DNA of 14,228 nucleotides from Monoraphidium neglectum (taxonomy: Eukaryota; Chlorophyta; Chlorophyceae; Sphaeropleales; Selenastraceae). The stretch's first letter is position 1; each line of letters begins with the position of its first letter. The notes beneath the pieces were generated by a model. It was not told where the DNA came from and did no database searches. It was given only the letters and a program-made list of their open reading frames with translations. Location: positions 2,340 to 16,567 of the forward strand of contig NW_014012532.1 of NCBI RefSeq assembly GCF_000611645.1. The letters are read 5' to 3'. This document shows positions 1-9,584 of the stretch, piece by piece. Made by a program: the position numbers and the translations under genes.

Positions 1-20
1 CAAACAAGGAGAGCGTGCGC

Positions 21-72
21 CACGCCGCCGGCACGGCGGCCGCCGTCACGCCGCCGGCACGGCGGCCGCCGT
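21..72. repeat. 26-bp perfect tandem duplication
   Basis: Bases 21-46 are repeated exactly and without a gap at 47-72. The unit is pure GC-rich sequence built from GCCGCC/GGCGGC blocks that are themselves near-palindromic. Because 26 is not a multiple of three, the duplication would shift the frame if it lay in an exon. This favours its lying in an intron upstream of the first convincing exon of the neighbouring gene. Confidence 0.9.
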
Positions 73-100
73 CAGGCTCGGGCTGACCGGCTACCCACAG

Positions 101-1530
101 CCTGCCGCATCCTTGTTGCGATGCCCGCCGTGCCACCTGACCTTCAAGCGGCGTGGCTGGACATTGCTCGAGTGGACCTCAACCCCTGCACACTCCCCCC
201 CGTAACCGCTCGCCCCTGCGGCCTGGCGCCTGCAGGTGTGCCAGGGAGGCGCAGCTGTGCTCGCGGCTGTTCAGGCTGCTGCTGAAGCTGCCTGCCATGG
301 AGCTCCACAGCCGCAAGACCCAGTCGTACCGACGGTGAGGGCACCAGGACTGCAAATTCAATGCTGAAACAGAAGCAAGCGGCGGCGCATGGACGAGGAT
401 GCGGCAGTGCAAAGGTGTCTGGCACCAGGGGCGCGCGTCACAAAGCGACGGGATCCGTGTTTATTCTCATGGGTTTTGTCGCACCTCCAACACGCCGCAT
501 GCTGACCCGTGTTCAGGGCTGTTGTCGAGAACTTCCATGCGCAGCGGACGGCGGTGCTGCTGGCCACGCCGCAGCTGGCAGATGCGCTTGTCGCTCAAGC
601 GAGCGGCGCCGCAGGCGGCATTAGCCTCCACGTCAAGGTCGGGCTGCGGTTCGGCGCAGTGGCGCAGGTTGCGGATGCGCTGGTGCAGCAGCAGCAGGAG
701 CAGGAGCGTTCAGGGGGCGGACGCGTCGCCTTAGCAATCTGGGGTCCTTTTGGCGCCCAGGGCAACAGGGGTGGCGCAAGCAGCGGCGCACCCGCTGCGC
801 CGGCGCGGGTGCTGCTCCTGCCGGAGCATGAGGCCGAGGCACTGGCGGCGCGCACGAAGGCAGCCCGGGGCAGCAGCACCGGCACGGTGCGCCAGCAGCA
901 GCCCGCGCCCCAGCCGCAGTGGGGCCGCGCGGCCCCCTTGGAGGAGCAGCAGGCGCGCCTTGCGGCGCTGGCGACCACGCTCTCCGCCGGCGCCGGGGGC
1001 GCCGTCCCCTCCTTCAGCGCCGTGCGCCTGCGCGAGCTCGCCGCCCTTCAGGCGCCCGTGGAGGCGGCGCTGCGCCGCGTCCCTGCTGGCGTCAAGGCGG
1101 ACGCCTACGTCTCGTGGCTGGCCCTCCACCTGCGCGCCGCGGGCGACCTGGGGTGGTCCCGCCAGGCCGTGGCGGCGGGAGCCGCGGCGTACGCACGCTT
1201 CATCGGTGACCGGCGCAGGCTGCGTGTATGTTGTTGACATGCATTGCAGTTGGAGTGTGTTTGCGGTATTTCTCACCAACGGTATGCCTCTGCCGCCGAT
1301 CTTCTCATACTTGAAACCTGGCTGCGCCATTTGTCTTGCAGCTCAGGCGCTTCGCTCCCCGCCAACACGCACGCACGCTTGCATCTCCCCCCCGCCTTGC
1401 GCTGTATGCAGGCTGCGAGGAGCGCCCCGTGCTGCCCTGGGCGGTGGCGGCGCGCATGGGGGTGCAGGACCTGGGGGATGTCAGGGTGGGGCCCAGAAAT
1501 GCAGGAGACGGCCACGGCGGCGCCGCGTGA
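101..1530 (+). CDS. 3' part of an unrecognised Ala-rich multi-exon protein
   Basis: I do not recognise the family. Three exons join in phase: 236-334, 517-1223 and 1412-1530. The first junction splits an Arg codon as CG|G and the second splits one as C|GC; introns start GTGAGG and GTGTAT and end CAG. About 307 residues are visible. A further upstream exon, roughly 101-152 (reading CRILVAMPAVPPDLQAA, donor GTGGCT), is possible but weaker, and the true start may lie left of the window. The protein begins with a Leu/Arg-rich helical stretch (CSRLFRLLLKLP), passes through a Gln/Gly/Ala-rich linker with QQQQEQE, and has a second helical block ending YARFIGDRR before a CEERPVLPW tail. No catalytic motif, signal peptide or membrane span is evident. 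The TGA at 1528-1530 fits a short tail and is followed by UGUAA 100 bases on. I am fairly sure of the exons and unsure of the role. Confidence 0.6.
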
Positions 1531-1629
1531 GGGCGCAGCAGGCGGAGGGCGGCCCCAGATTGCCCGAGCCAATTGGTGCAAGTTGCTGGATCGCTGCAAG
1601 CAGGCGGAGTCGACAGTCTGGAGTCCAAG

Positions 1630-1634
1630 TGTAA
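1630..1634 (+). terminator. candidate poly(A) signal UGUAA, proximal
   Basis: TGTAA lies 100 bases past the proposed TGA of the first gene. UGUAA is the established polyadenylation signal of chlorophyte algae, so this would define a short 3' UTR. The signal at 1923 is an alternative. Confidence 0.45.
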
Positions 1635-1922
1635 ATTTGCCTGGGCACGCACCGTGCGGTGTGGGACACCAAGGTAAGAGGGCGGCGTTGAGAATTTCGT
1701 GGCACCACGGCGCTTGATAGCCCGGGCCTTGCACGGCGCGTGATGCGATTGCTAAGCCGCATCGGCTGAAGGCTCCTGCTGTTGACAGCGTCCGTGCGTC
1801 GTGCAACCAACCCCAGGGACCATCCTTCCTGGACGCGCGCTGTGATGCGCGCAGACGATCGTACCAGCAACAGATGACGGCTCCACTTCCCTCAAATTGG
1901 ATCTCGATTCATCATACATCGT

Positions 1923-1927
1923 TGTAA
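1923..1927 (+). terminator. candidate poly(A) signal UGUAA, distal
   Basis: A second TGTAA sits in a locally AT-rich stretch (around 1890-1945), about 390 bases past the same stop codon. Its AT-rich setting is more like a usual algal 3' end than the proximal copy. Either or both could be used. Confidence 0.45.
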
Positions 1928-2251
1928 TTTTCTGTCCTGAAAGCTTATCAGCTGCTGCTGACAGTCGAGGGTGTGTTGCACATGGCGGGGGTTGTGTGCG
2001 ATCGCAACCTGCGTGCGATGCCGCCGGTGTACTAGTGTTGGGTTGAGGAAAGGGGGCGAATCTGACAATCATGCAACCACCTGGCGGTGCAACACTGGTC
2101 AGCATGCAAGCCTGCTGCTGCCTTTCTGGAGTTGCCAGCAGCCGCGGCCGCGTAATCATGTGCTGAGAAGCCACCTGATCATGACAACCACTGCATAACC
2201 GCTGGGTGAGACAGGTGCGCCCCCTACACAATCACACGGATAGCCGCATGA

Positions 2252-2431
2252 ATGACAGGTATAATTCAGCATTTCTTGGCTCCGTATACAGCAGTGTCAC
2301 CAGCGGCTCCGCCGGAAGGTGCTCTGACAGGCCCGCATCCGCTCGTCACCCGGTTTGCCACCACGATCGCGAGATTTTTAAGGAACGAGTTCCATTTTTG
2401 GGATAGCATCTGTACCTGGACGTCCCAGCAG
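2252..2431 (+). other. coding-like upstream ORF or leader exon
   Basis: From ATG 2252 a 60-codon frame reads without a stop to a canonical CAG|GTGCGC donor at 2431/2432, giving a sensible peptide that includes TRFATTIARFLRNEFHFW. A CAG acceptor lies at 2574-2576, just before the secreted-protein gene. Joined there in phase 0, the frame would run past the signal-peptide ATG in a different frame and stop at about 2723. It is therefore better read as a spliced 5' leader with an upstream ORF, or as a separate short product, than as the N-terminus of the secreted protein. Confidence 0.3.
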
Positions 2432-2637
2432 GTGCGCTGGCAATGCAGTTGGGTTGGTTGGGCTTTTGCCGCCTGCCAGGCACATGAGCCGCGGTGGATC
2501 CAACCAGCACCGCCCACACCATGTGTACAGGCGCCGTGACTTAACCTCAATGTCCTCCCTCCTTGTTGGCGCGCAGGCCGTGGTCAGCAAGCCGCTCCCT
2601 GTGCCGTACGGCTCCTGCCGCGCACAGCACCAGCGGA

Positions 2638-4139
2638 ATGCCTCCATCCCGCCGCGCCCTGGCGGCGCTCGTCCTCTTTGGCGCTGCCGCCACCCTTCTG
2701 GCGCCGGCAACCCTGGCCCTTGACTGCAGCCGGATGCCGGGTTGCACAGCCTGCAGCGAGCTCAACCTCACTGCTGATTTTGCAAGGCTCGACCACGCGC
2801 GCTTCAGGCCCGGCAACGACAGCAACCACAAGGGGCCCTTGCACCAGGGCGGCCCGGGCAGTGCGCTCTACAAGCGCATCATGGGCAGCCACTCAAGCGG
2901 CAAGAATGCCACCACCCGCCCCAATCATGGCAAGTTCTTCGGCGCCGACCCCTTGGTTGGCGGGCGCGGCACTCCAGGAGGTGGCGCCAAGCGCAACCTC
3001 ACCCACGGCCGCGGCCACAACAACACTGGGGCGTTTGTCCACCAGGGCGGCCCCTTTGCCGGCGCAACGCAGCAGATGGTGCCAAAGCTGCCCAACATCG
3101 GCCGCCTGGGGGCGATGATGATGCCTCCTCCTCCATTCAACGCGTCGTTCGTCCCCATCAAGTGCAGCGCCTGCGCCGCACCCGCCTACGCCCTCATTGA
3201 CGTCGGCGTATGGTGAGTGACAGGAGGCATCCTCTTGCACATATTGCAAGTAAATTGAAAATAAACCTCCTGCTAGCCCTGTGCCTTGGCTCCGCGTGCA
3301 TTTTGCGCTGGGGATCCAGCTGGTGGCTGTTTCGGGGCCACCCATTCCCATCGTCAGCTTCCACGCCTTGAAGCCGTTTGTGTGAATCCCCTACTTATTC
3401 ACCTCGCTATCCTTACCCGCCACCACGTGCCCTGCTTCCCCCGTGCCTACCCACTTTCAGTGTGTGCGCACCCGGATATGGACTGTCCCTGCCCCAGTTG
3501 CCGGCCTTCAATGCAAGCGCCCCGGCGTTCGCCTTCAAGGCCCCGACACCCTCCAAGTGCCAACGCTGCCCCGACGGCACCGTCTCCGGCCCAGACGCGC
3601 CTGGGCCCTTCGGCGTTGCCTTCCCCTTTGCCGGGCCCTTTGACATCGGTGGCCGCCCCTTCAACTTCACCGTCCCCTTCAACGCGCGTCAGGGCGGCAA
3701 GCCCACTCCTGTGGTTGTGCCCATGCCCGGCAGACACCCACTGGGTCCTGACGTCGACAAGGCTAACCGCAGCTCAAGCCAGCCCCCTTCGCCCTTTTTC
3801 AAGGTCCCACTCTTCAACCTGTCGTTCTTTAGCCTTGCAAGCACAAAATCTCTCATCCCTCTCCTTCACAGCGCCGCTGCAAAGGATGTGCCGTCTGTGC
3901 AGGAGAGGAGAGGCAAGGCTCCTGGTCATCAACCAGCTTTGCCCCCCCTGGGCGGCTGTGGCCCAGGTCCCATTGCTATACCTGGGCCAGGCGCCGCAGT
4001 GCCGTTTGGTGGCCCCCCTGGCATGGGAACGTTTGGTAGCTTTGATGGCGATCGCAGCAAGCGCCCCCACCGCTTCCCCGGCTGCGTGCCCTGCCCCAAG
4101 GGTAGCAAGCCGAATGCTGAGCAGAGCAAGTGCTTGTGA
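2638..4139 (+). CDS. secreted Cys-pair (ephrin-receptor/TNFR-like) glycoprotein
   Basis: Two exons, 2638-3212 and 3461-4139, join through intron GTGAGT...TTTCAG; the junction codon TG|T restores a Cys. The protein is 417 residues, or 384 if the optional 99-nt segment at 3804 is removed. Start ATG 2638 was chosen because it opens a signal peptide: Arg at 5-6, a hydrophobic core from about 7 to 27, likely cut after Ala27. Cys pairs follow: C30/C36/C39, then KCSAC and VCVCAPGYG around the exon junction, then KCQRCPDGTVSG, and a closing GCVPCPKGSKPN...KC at the C-terminus. This spacing resembles the GCC2/GCC3 and ephrin-receptor-like cysteine-rich modules abundant in algal surface proteins. Many N-x-S/T sequons (NLT, NDS, NAT, NNT, NAS, NFT) and two HQGGP motifs support an extracellular or cell-wall location. 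No transmembrane segment follows the signal. The family is inferred and the ligand unknown. Confidence 0.75.
3804..3902 (+). other. optional in-frame intron (99 nt)
   Basis: Starting at AAG|GTCCCA and ending ...CTGTGCAG|GAG, this segment is exactly 33 codons, contains no stop and keeps the frame whether kept or removed. It is pyrimidine-rich (CTCTCATCCCTCTCCTTCAC), and if translated gives a hydrophobic FNLSFFSL stretch unlike the surrounding Pro/Gly-rich protein. Both points suggest an intron, but the GTCCCA donor is poor. Confidence 0.35.
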
Positions 4140-4373
4140 TGCAGGCATAGCTCCCGTCTTGCCTGGCCTTCTGCCACGGGTTATTGACAGTTACCAAGGC
4201 CTATATCAATGATTCATCTGCAACCCACTGTTGCGTTGTCCAAGCATTGCGTGAAGCATCGCTTGCAGGCTGAACCAGCCTTCACACCGGACGCTCGAAA
4301 CGCTTTCTAGGCCACCCGCCCCTGGCAGGCTGAAAGAAGCCTGAGACGTTTGGCATCTGCATCTTATCTGCAT

Positions 4374-4378
4374 TGTAA
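4374..4378 (+). terminator. poly(A) signal UGUAA
   Basis: TGTAA lies 235 bases past the TGA of the secreted-protein gene. It fits the green-algal polyadenylation signal and would end that transcript ahead of the promoter of the next gene. Confidence 0.6.
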
Positions 4379-4465
4379 CAAGGCTTGAAAACAGATGAAC
4401 ACTCACGCTTCAACAGACCAAGTTGCAATAAGGTCGTTCAGCAGAGTCATCCGGGACAGTGGGCA

Positions 4466-4511
4466 TGCGTCAGCTGCGTCACACAATTGCTACCGGCGGT
4501 TCACGGCGGTT
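4466..4511 (+). promoter_or_regulatory. paired direct repeats in the promoter of the large gene
   Basis: TGCGTCA occurs at 4466-4472 and again at 4475-4481; on the other strand this is two TGACG cores nine bases apart with a CAGCTG between them. Immediately downstream GGCGGTT occurs at 4495-4501 and 4505-4511, ten bases apart, about one helical turn. TGACG pairs are typical targets of bZIP/TGA-type factors in plants. The block is about 200 bases upstream of the TATA box. Factor binding is inferred. Confidence 0.35.
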
Positions 4512-4668
4512 GCCACTGCGGCAATGCAGCAAGGCAGTCACGACAAACGTACTGCAGACTGTGTGTGCGCAGTGCACTTTCAACAATGGACACGTCAATA
4601 TGGGAAGCATCCCGTCTAGGAAGCGTCTCAGCAGGTTGTCCCGCGCAGTAGATCAAATCTCGGGCCAA

Positions 4669-4674
4669 TATATA
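4669..4674 (+). promoter_or_regulatory. TATA box with adjacent CCAAT
   Basis: TATATA directly follows GGCCAA, so a CCAAT-like motif overlaps it. The box ends 40 bases before the ATG at 4715. With usual TATA spacing, transcription would begin near 4700, giving a very short 5' UTR of about 15 bases in an AT-rich stretch. Confidence 0.5.
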
Positions 4675-4714
4675 GCCTGAAGCTTGCTATCCAGGCGTTA
4701 GATAATCAAATATA

Positions 4715-6312
4715 ATGGGATTCGTTGCCGATCTGCTGTCACGGCACGTGCAAACGCTCTACACGGACCCTGAGCTGCAAGCTGCGTGGCTCAGGGCTCT
4801 CCAGGACGGTGGGTGGGGTGCTCTGCAGAGCCTGACAGATCGTAGCCCAGCGGCGCCACCGCTGCGCCCTCAGGCCGAGGCGTCGTCCCGCCTGCGCCCA
4901 CTCGTCCCGCCCGGTCGCGCTGCGCTCGCTGCCGCCATCATCACACATTATACACAGTATACAACGCCCTACACCCACCTTGCAGGCGCGCCCATTGTCG
5001 CCCGTCTCGAGCGCCTTCAGGCCGCTGAAATCGCCGACAAATGTGCATCGAGCGTGTTTGAAGAGGGCGGTTGGGACCGTGACCCCTCAACCGTTGTGCA
5101 CGCCTGTTCGCATGAGCCGCGGTTACTCTATGAATGGTGCTGCGCCGCAATTGCACGCGCTGGCGTTCAGCCCGGACTCGCACACGTACTGGGGCTGCCT
5201 GATCTGGAGCGGCTGCCGGTCGCGCGACTGCTGCTGCACGCAGCAACCTGCCACTTCTACGCCTCGGCCGAGGCAGCAGCGGGCTATGGCAGCGCTGGAG
5301 GCGGCGGCGGGGGCGGCAGCTGTGGCGCGTGGCCATACCGCGAGGCGTGCTGCGAGCCGCTGTTCGCGTCCCTGAGGCCCCAGCACCAATGGTGGCTGAT
5401 ATCAGACGTACTGGCAGCGCTGTGGGCGCCACAGCGCCGTGCGGACGACGGGTGAGCAGGGCACGGTTTTGGCAGCAGCAGCATCAAGCAATCCTCGTCC
5501 CATCCAGAGCAGCTGCTGCCATGCAACATGTTGAAGGCCCGCATGCTTGTAGTGTTTGCATCAGGATCCTTGAGCCTGTGCAAGGGATACGGCCTGGCAC
5601 CTGAATGCAACCTTTGGAGCCCGGCGAAACCCAACTCAGTTCCTGCAACCTGCGCTCCCTGCGCATCAGGCGGCGTCCATTTGCAGCTACTGCAGCGGCC
5701 GGCGGCAGCGCCGCCGATGGCATCAACACGCCACTGCATGCGTCGGCGCTGCTGGCGCTGGCGCAGCTGGCCGGCATCCACGCAGCCGCGGAGGCGCGCG
5801 GCGCGCTGCCGCCGCAGCTGCTGCTGGAGACGCGCATCGCACACTCATGCAAGTGGCTGCCAGAGAGCGAGGAGCTCTTAGATTTTTCAAGCGGCCTGGG
5901 TGATGGCGCGAGCCCCAGGAGCTCGCCGTCGCCAGATACTGGCGAAAATGGTGTGATGCCTGGCGACAGAAGTGGGCAGCAACGCATGGGACCTGGCGAG
6001 CTGCTCTTTGTCAAGCATGGCCAGACACAAGATGAGATGGTGTGCTTGGGGGCTAGAGAGAGGACGGGTGGTCGTCGCGGGGGCGGGGGCGCTACTGTTT
6101 GTCGTGGCATGCGGCAGTCTTTCGGTGCGGACTTGGACACCTGGGCGCCTGCATGGCCACCTGCTTGTCCGTCATGCGACCCACCGAGCAATCTTACTTT
6201 TTCGCACCCTGTGCTCCCATGCGCAAGCATGGAATGCTCCCATGCGCAAGCATGGAATGCTCGCATGCGCAAGCATGGATGTGTGGGCACGCCCACTCAA
6301 TAGCGCTCATGC

Positions 6313-6350
<38 letters not shown>

Positions 6351-9300
6351 ATACACACACAACATATTCATCGCCCCTACCCACTAATGAATACTTTGCC
6401 CCCAACCGACCGCAGAGCAAGGCCCTGTCTGCCCTGAGGCGCCTGCACCACCACGAGCAGCTGGCGGCGCCCGCAGTCGGCCGCCTAGCCAACGCCTTTG
6501 GCCTGCCGCTGCTGGAGCCCCTCTGGCGGCTGCTGCAGTCCGCCTGGGCCACCGCAGGCGCCCAAGGAGGCGCCGACGCGCCGCTTCAGCCACCGCCCAA
6601 GACCCTGGCGCAGCTGGGGGCGCTGCTGTCGGCAGCTGTTGGCGGCTGCTGTGCTACCAGTGCAGTCGGCGACGATTGCGTTGGCCCTGAGTGCCCTTGG
6701 GGCAACACAGCCGAACCAGAAACACACAACCAGCGGCGGGAGCACCGACAGGCCCAGGGCAGTTTGGGCCAGCAGCAGCAGCAGCAGCAGCAGCAGCCGC
6801 GGCGGCGGCAAGAGGAGTCCCTGGCCCGCCTGGGGGTGACACTGGAGGTGCTGACTGGCGGCCTGATGGCGCAGCTGCACCGCGACTGCCTCGCTGCCCG
6901 TATCCCTTTACAAACGCTGCGCCCTGCCCTGACGCTGCTGCAGCGGCGGCAGAAAACGCTGCTGCGCCGCCTGCCAGAGCTGGCCGCCCCACAGCCGCCT
7001 GGCGGCCTGGGCGTGCGGTGCCCACCCGGCACGCCGCTGGCTGACGCCATCGGTGGCTGGCTGCAGGCGCTGTGGGCAGCTAGGCCGCGCCTGCTGGCTC
7101 TCGGCCTCGCCCAGCAGGTGGGGCAGCATGCGGCGGCCGCGCGGCCCGGACAGCGCGGCGCCGCCGAGCGCTGCACAGGCGCGCGCTCGGCCGGCTCCCA
7201 GCTTGACCTGCCCGCAAGCGCAGCCGCCGACCTGCGGCGTGCGGAGGCGGCGGCTGCGCAGCTGCTGGAGCTGAATGGCGGAGACGGCAGCGCTGTGCTC
7301 GACATCCCTGGGTCTGCGGGCAAGGCGAGCGTCACCCTTGAGGGCGCGCTGGCTGATGCCAGGGCGGCGGCGCGTGACGCAGCGCGGCCGCCGGGCACGC
7401 GCGGCCGGCGCGGCGGCGGCGAGCAGGGCGTGCTCGGCGAGGACGCGCCGTTTGTGCGGCTGATGATCGCGATAGTGCGGCTCGAGGGCGCCTGCACGGC
7501 CGAGGAGCAGCGGCTCGCCCGCGCGCGCGCGGCGCGTGGGGAGCGCTCCTGCAGCGAGCGCCCTGTGGGCAGCCGTGAGGGGTGCGCGCGGCCGGGAGGT
7601 CCCTACGCGTGGGGGGCCCTGCGGCAGCCGGCGGGGATGGCCGGCGCCGACGCTTACAGAAGGAGCGTAGCTGAACAGGGGACTGGCAGTGATGACGATC
7701 ATGCTGACGAGGGCGGGCTCAATGAGATCCAGCTGCCAGGGCAGGGCTGCGAGGACGAGCAGCAGCAGGCGCAGACCGGGCAGGGGGAGGAGGCAGGAGA
7801 GGGGCAGCTGTGTGGGGACGCCGCTTTGCGGCTGCTTGTTGCCACGTTGATCGCGCTGAGCGACGTGCTGACGCTCGGCGCGCCTGAGGGCGACGTGGCG
7901 CTCGAGTTCCTGGAGGGCCGGCTGCGGCGCGCCGGCCTGACCGGCGTTCAGCTGGCGGTGGTTGTGCAGGTGGTGCTGGGCGGCGACAGCGCGTTGGCGG
8001 AGGAGCTGCCACCGGACGCACGGAAACGCGCAGTGCAGGCTGTCCTTGACCTCGCGACCAGCGGGCTGCTCGCTATTGAGGACGCCCCTCCTGCCGATGG
8101 CGAGGGCGCCACGGCGCCGCCAATGGCGCGGCGGCGGGACCAAGGCGCGCCTCGCTGCAGCGCCGAAGGCTCGACCGGCGGCCGCACCTGCGACGTCGGT
8201 GCGTGCGGGGCCGCCGCTGGGTCGCAAGCGCCAGTCGCAGGCAGCGGCAGCCGTTGCTGCGCTGCGATGGATGGCCCACTAGGCGCGGGCGACGTGGCGG
8301 CGCCCAGCTGGCGGGCCGGGTGTGCGGCCCTCCGTGCGCCTCGGCCGGGGACCCCCGCTATCGCGCAGCACGCGCAGCAGGGCAACGGCCACAGCGTAGC
8401 CTGTCAGACCGGCCGGCCCAGCTGGCAGCAAGGTGGCGGCGGCGGCGGCGCCAGCGACGACGGCAGCGGTGGCGCCTGGGGCGGTGGGTCTGATGAATGC
8501 GACGCCGACGTTGAGGCGGGGCCGGGCTGCGATCGTTGGCACCACCGACAGGGCACAGTGCACACCGGCTTCAAGGGCCCGGGGGAGGATGACGAGCCCA
8601 GGGCGCGGCGCTGCCGCGATCAGGAGGCGGTCTCGGCGCCAACTGAAGCGGCTGCACCCTTGCATGAGGCTGTCCGGCGCCCGCGGGCGCGTTGGGGCCA
8701 CATGTCTGTCATTTCTCAAGACTGCCAGCCCACGGCTGCAGCGGCTGCAACGGTGCCGGCAGCACGGACGGCGGCCGCGGCGGCGACCGTTGGACCAGCG
8801 GCGGCAGAGGGCGGCCGCGGCTGCAGCTTCGGCGAGCAGGGGCCGGGCGACGAGGGTGCGTCGGCAGACGAGGGGCGCCGCGGTCCCATGCTCGGCAGCG
8901 GCTTGGGCCCCTGGAGGTCTGGCGGGGCGGGCGCCAGCTGGGCTGACGCAGGTGACCGCCTCTCTCGATCCGGCCAAAGCGCTGGGGCTGGCAGCGGCGG
9001 GGACTGGGAGGACGGTGCTGGGGAATTTGAGGTGGATGAAGAGGAGGACAAAGGTGATGTGCCAGAGGTGGATATGCAGAGCTGGGGGCCGACGCTGACG
9101 TCGGCCGCTCCTCGCGCCGGCGCCGGCGCCGGCGACTCTGTCGAGCCCAACGACGGCGCCGCAGCCGGACACGGTGAGGCGCGGACGCCGCTGCCGCGGC
9201 TGCGGGCCGTCGGGGAGCTGGCTGGCAATTTCGACCCAAGCGGGTGGCTGGCAGGGGGGGCTGGCGCCGGGCGAAAAGGTGCGCCACAGGTTTTCAATGC

Positions 9301-9507
9301 CGGCGACGTGGTCCCAGCCGTGGAGGCCGCGGCTGTGCTGTGTCTGTGCTGCTGGTGGCCCCACGCGCGGGCGGCACACCGGATTCTGCAGCCGCTGCTT
9401 CAAGCGCAGGCGCACGCAGGGGGGCCGGTAGCAGTGCGAGAGCAGGTGCGTGGGCTTTGGTACCAGATCTGCGCCCTACTGGCGCGGCAGCGGCCAGCGG
9501 TGGCTGC

Positions 9508-9584
<77 letters not shown>

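Larger units (their letters stand above)
1531..2251. other. 3' UTR and intergenic DNA, no gene seen
   Basis: The stretch is less GC-rich than the coding DNA around it. Apart from the two UGUAA signals I see no tRNA-like cloverleaf, long convincing ORF or repeat. It should hold the end of the first gene and the promoter of the secreted-protein gene, but no clear TATA box stands out. Confidence 0.5.

Noticed and set aside
750..1634. Plus-strand ORF of 294 codons overlapping the first gene
   Set aside because: It is an Arg-rich out-of-frame reading that crosses the intron at 1224-1411. The chosen frame has matching splice phases and ordinary amino-acid composition.
1531..2637. tRNA, small RNA gene or transposon remnant in the intergenic region
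   Set aside because: I found no cloverleaf, terminal inverted repeats, target-site duplication or transposase-like frame.
6213..6280. CRISPR-like array
   Set aside because: The units abut with no spacers, there are only three, and the context is a eukaryotic intron.
5972..6415. 5' end of the long open frame, read as the N-terminus of the large protein
   Set aside because: This part is the hairpin minisatellite and CA microsatellite, with a good acceptor at 6415. The upstream exon in another frame reads sensibly to a GTGTGC donor at 6040.
6908..8227. Minus-strand ORF of about 439 codons
   Set aside because: It lies opposite the main coding exon of the large gene. Its Arg/Ala/Pro-rich translation is what the complement of GC-rich codons gives, with no start context, splice partners or domain.
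8279..9415. Minus-strand ORF of about 378 codons
   Set aside because: As above, a GC-driven shadow. The plus frame here has a coherent acidic patch and continues through the CAG tract in frame.
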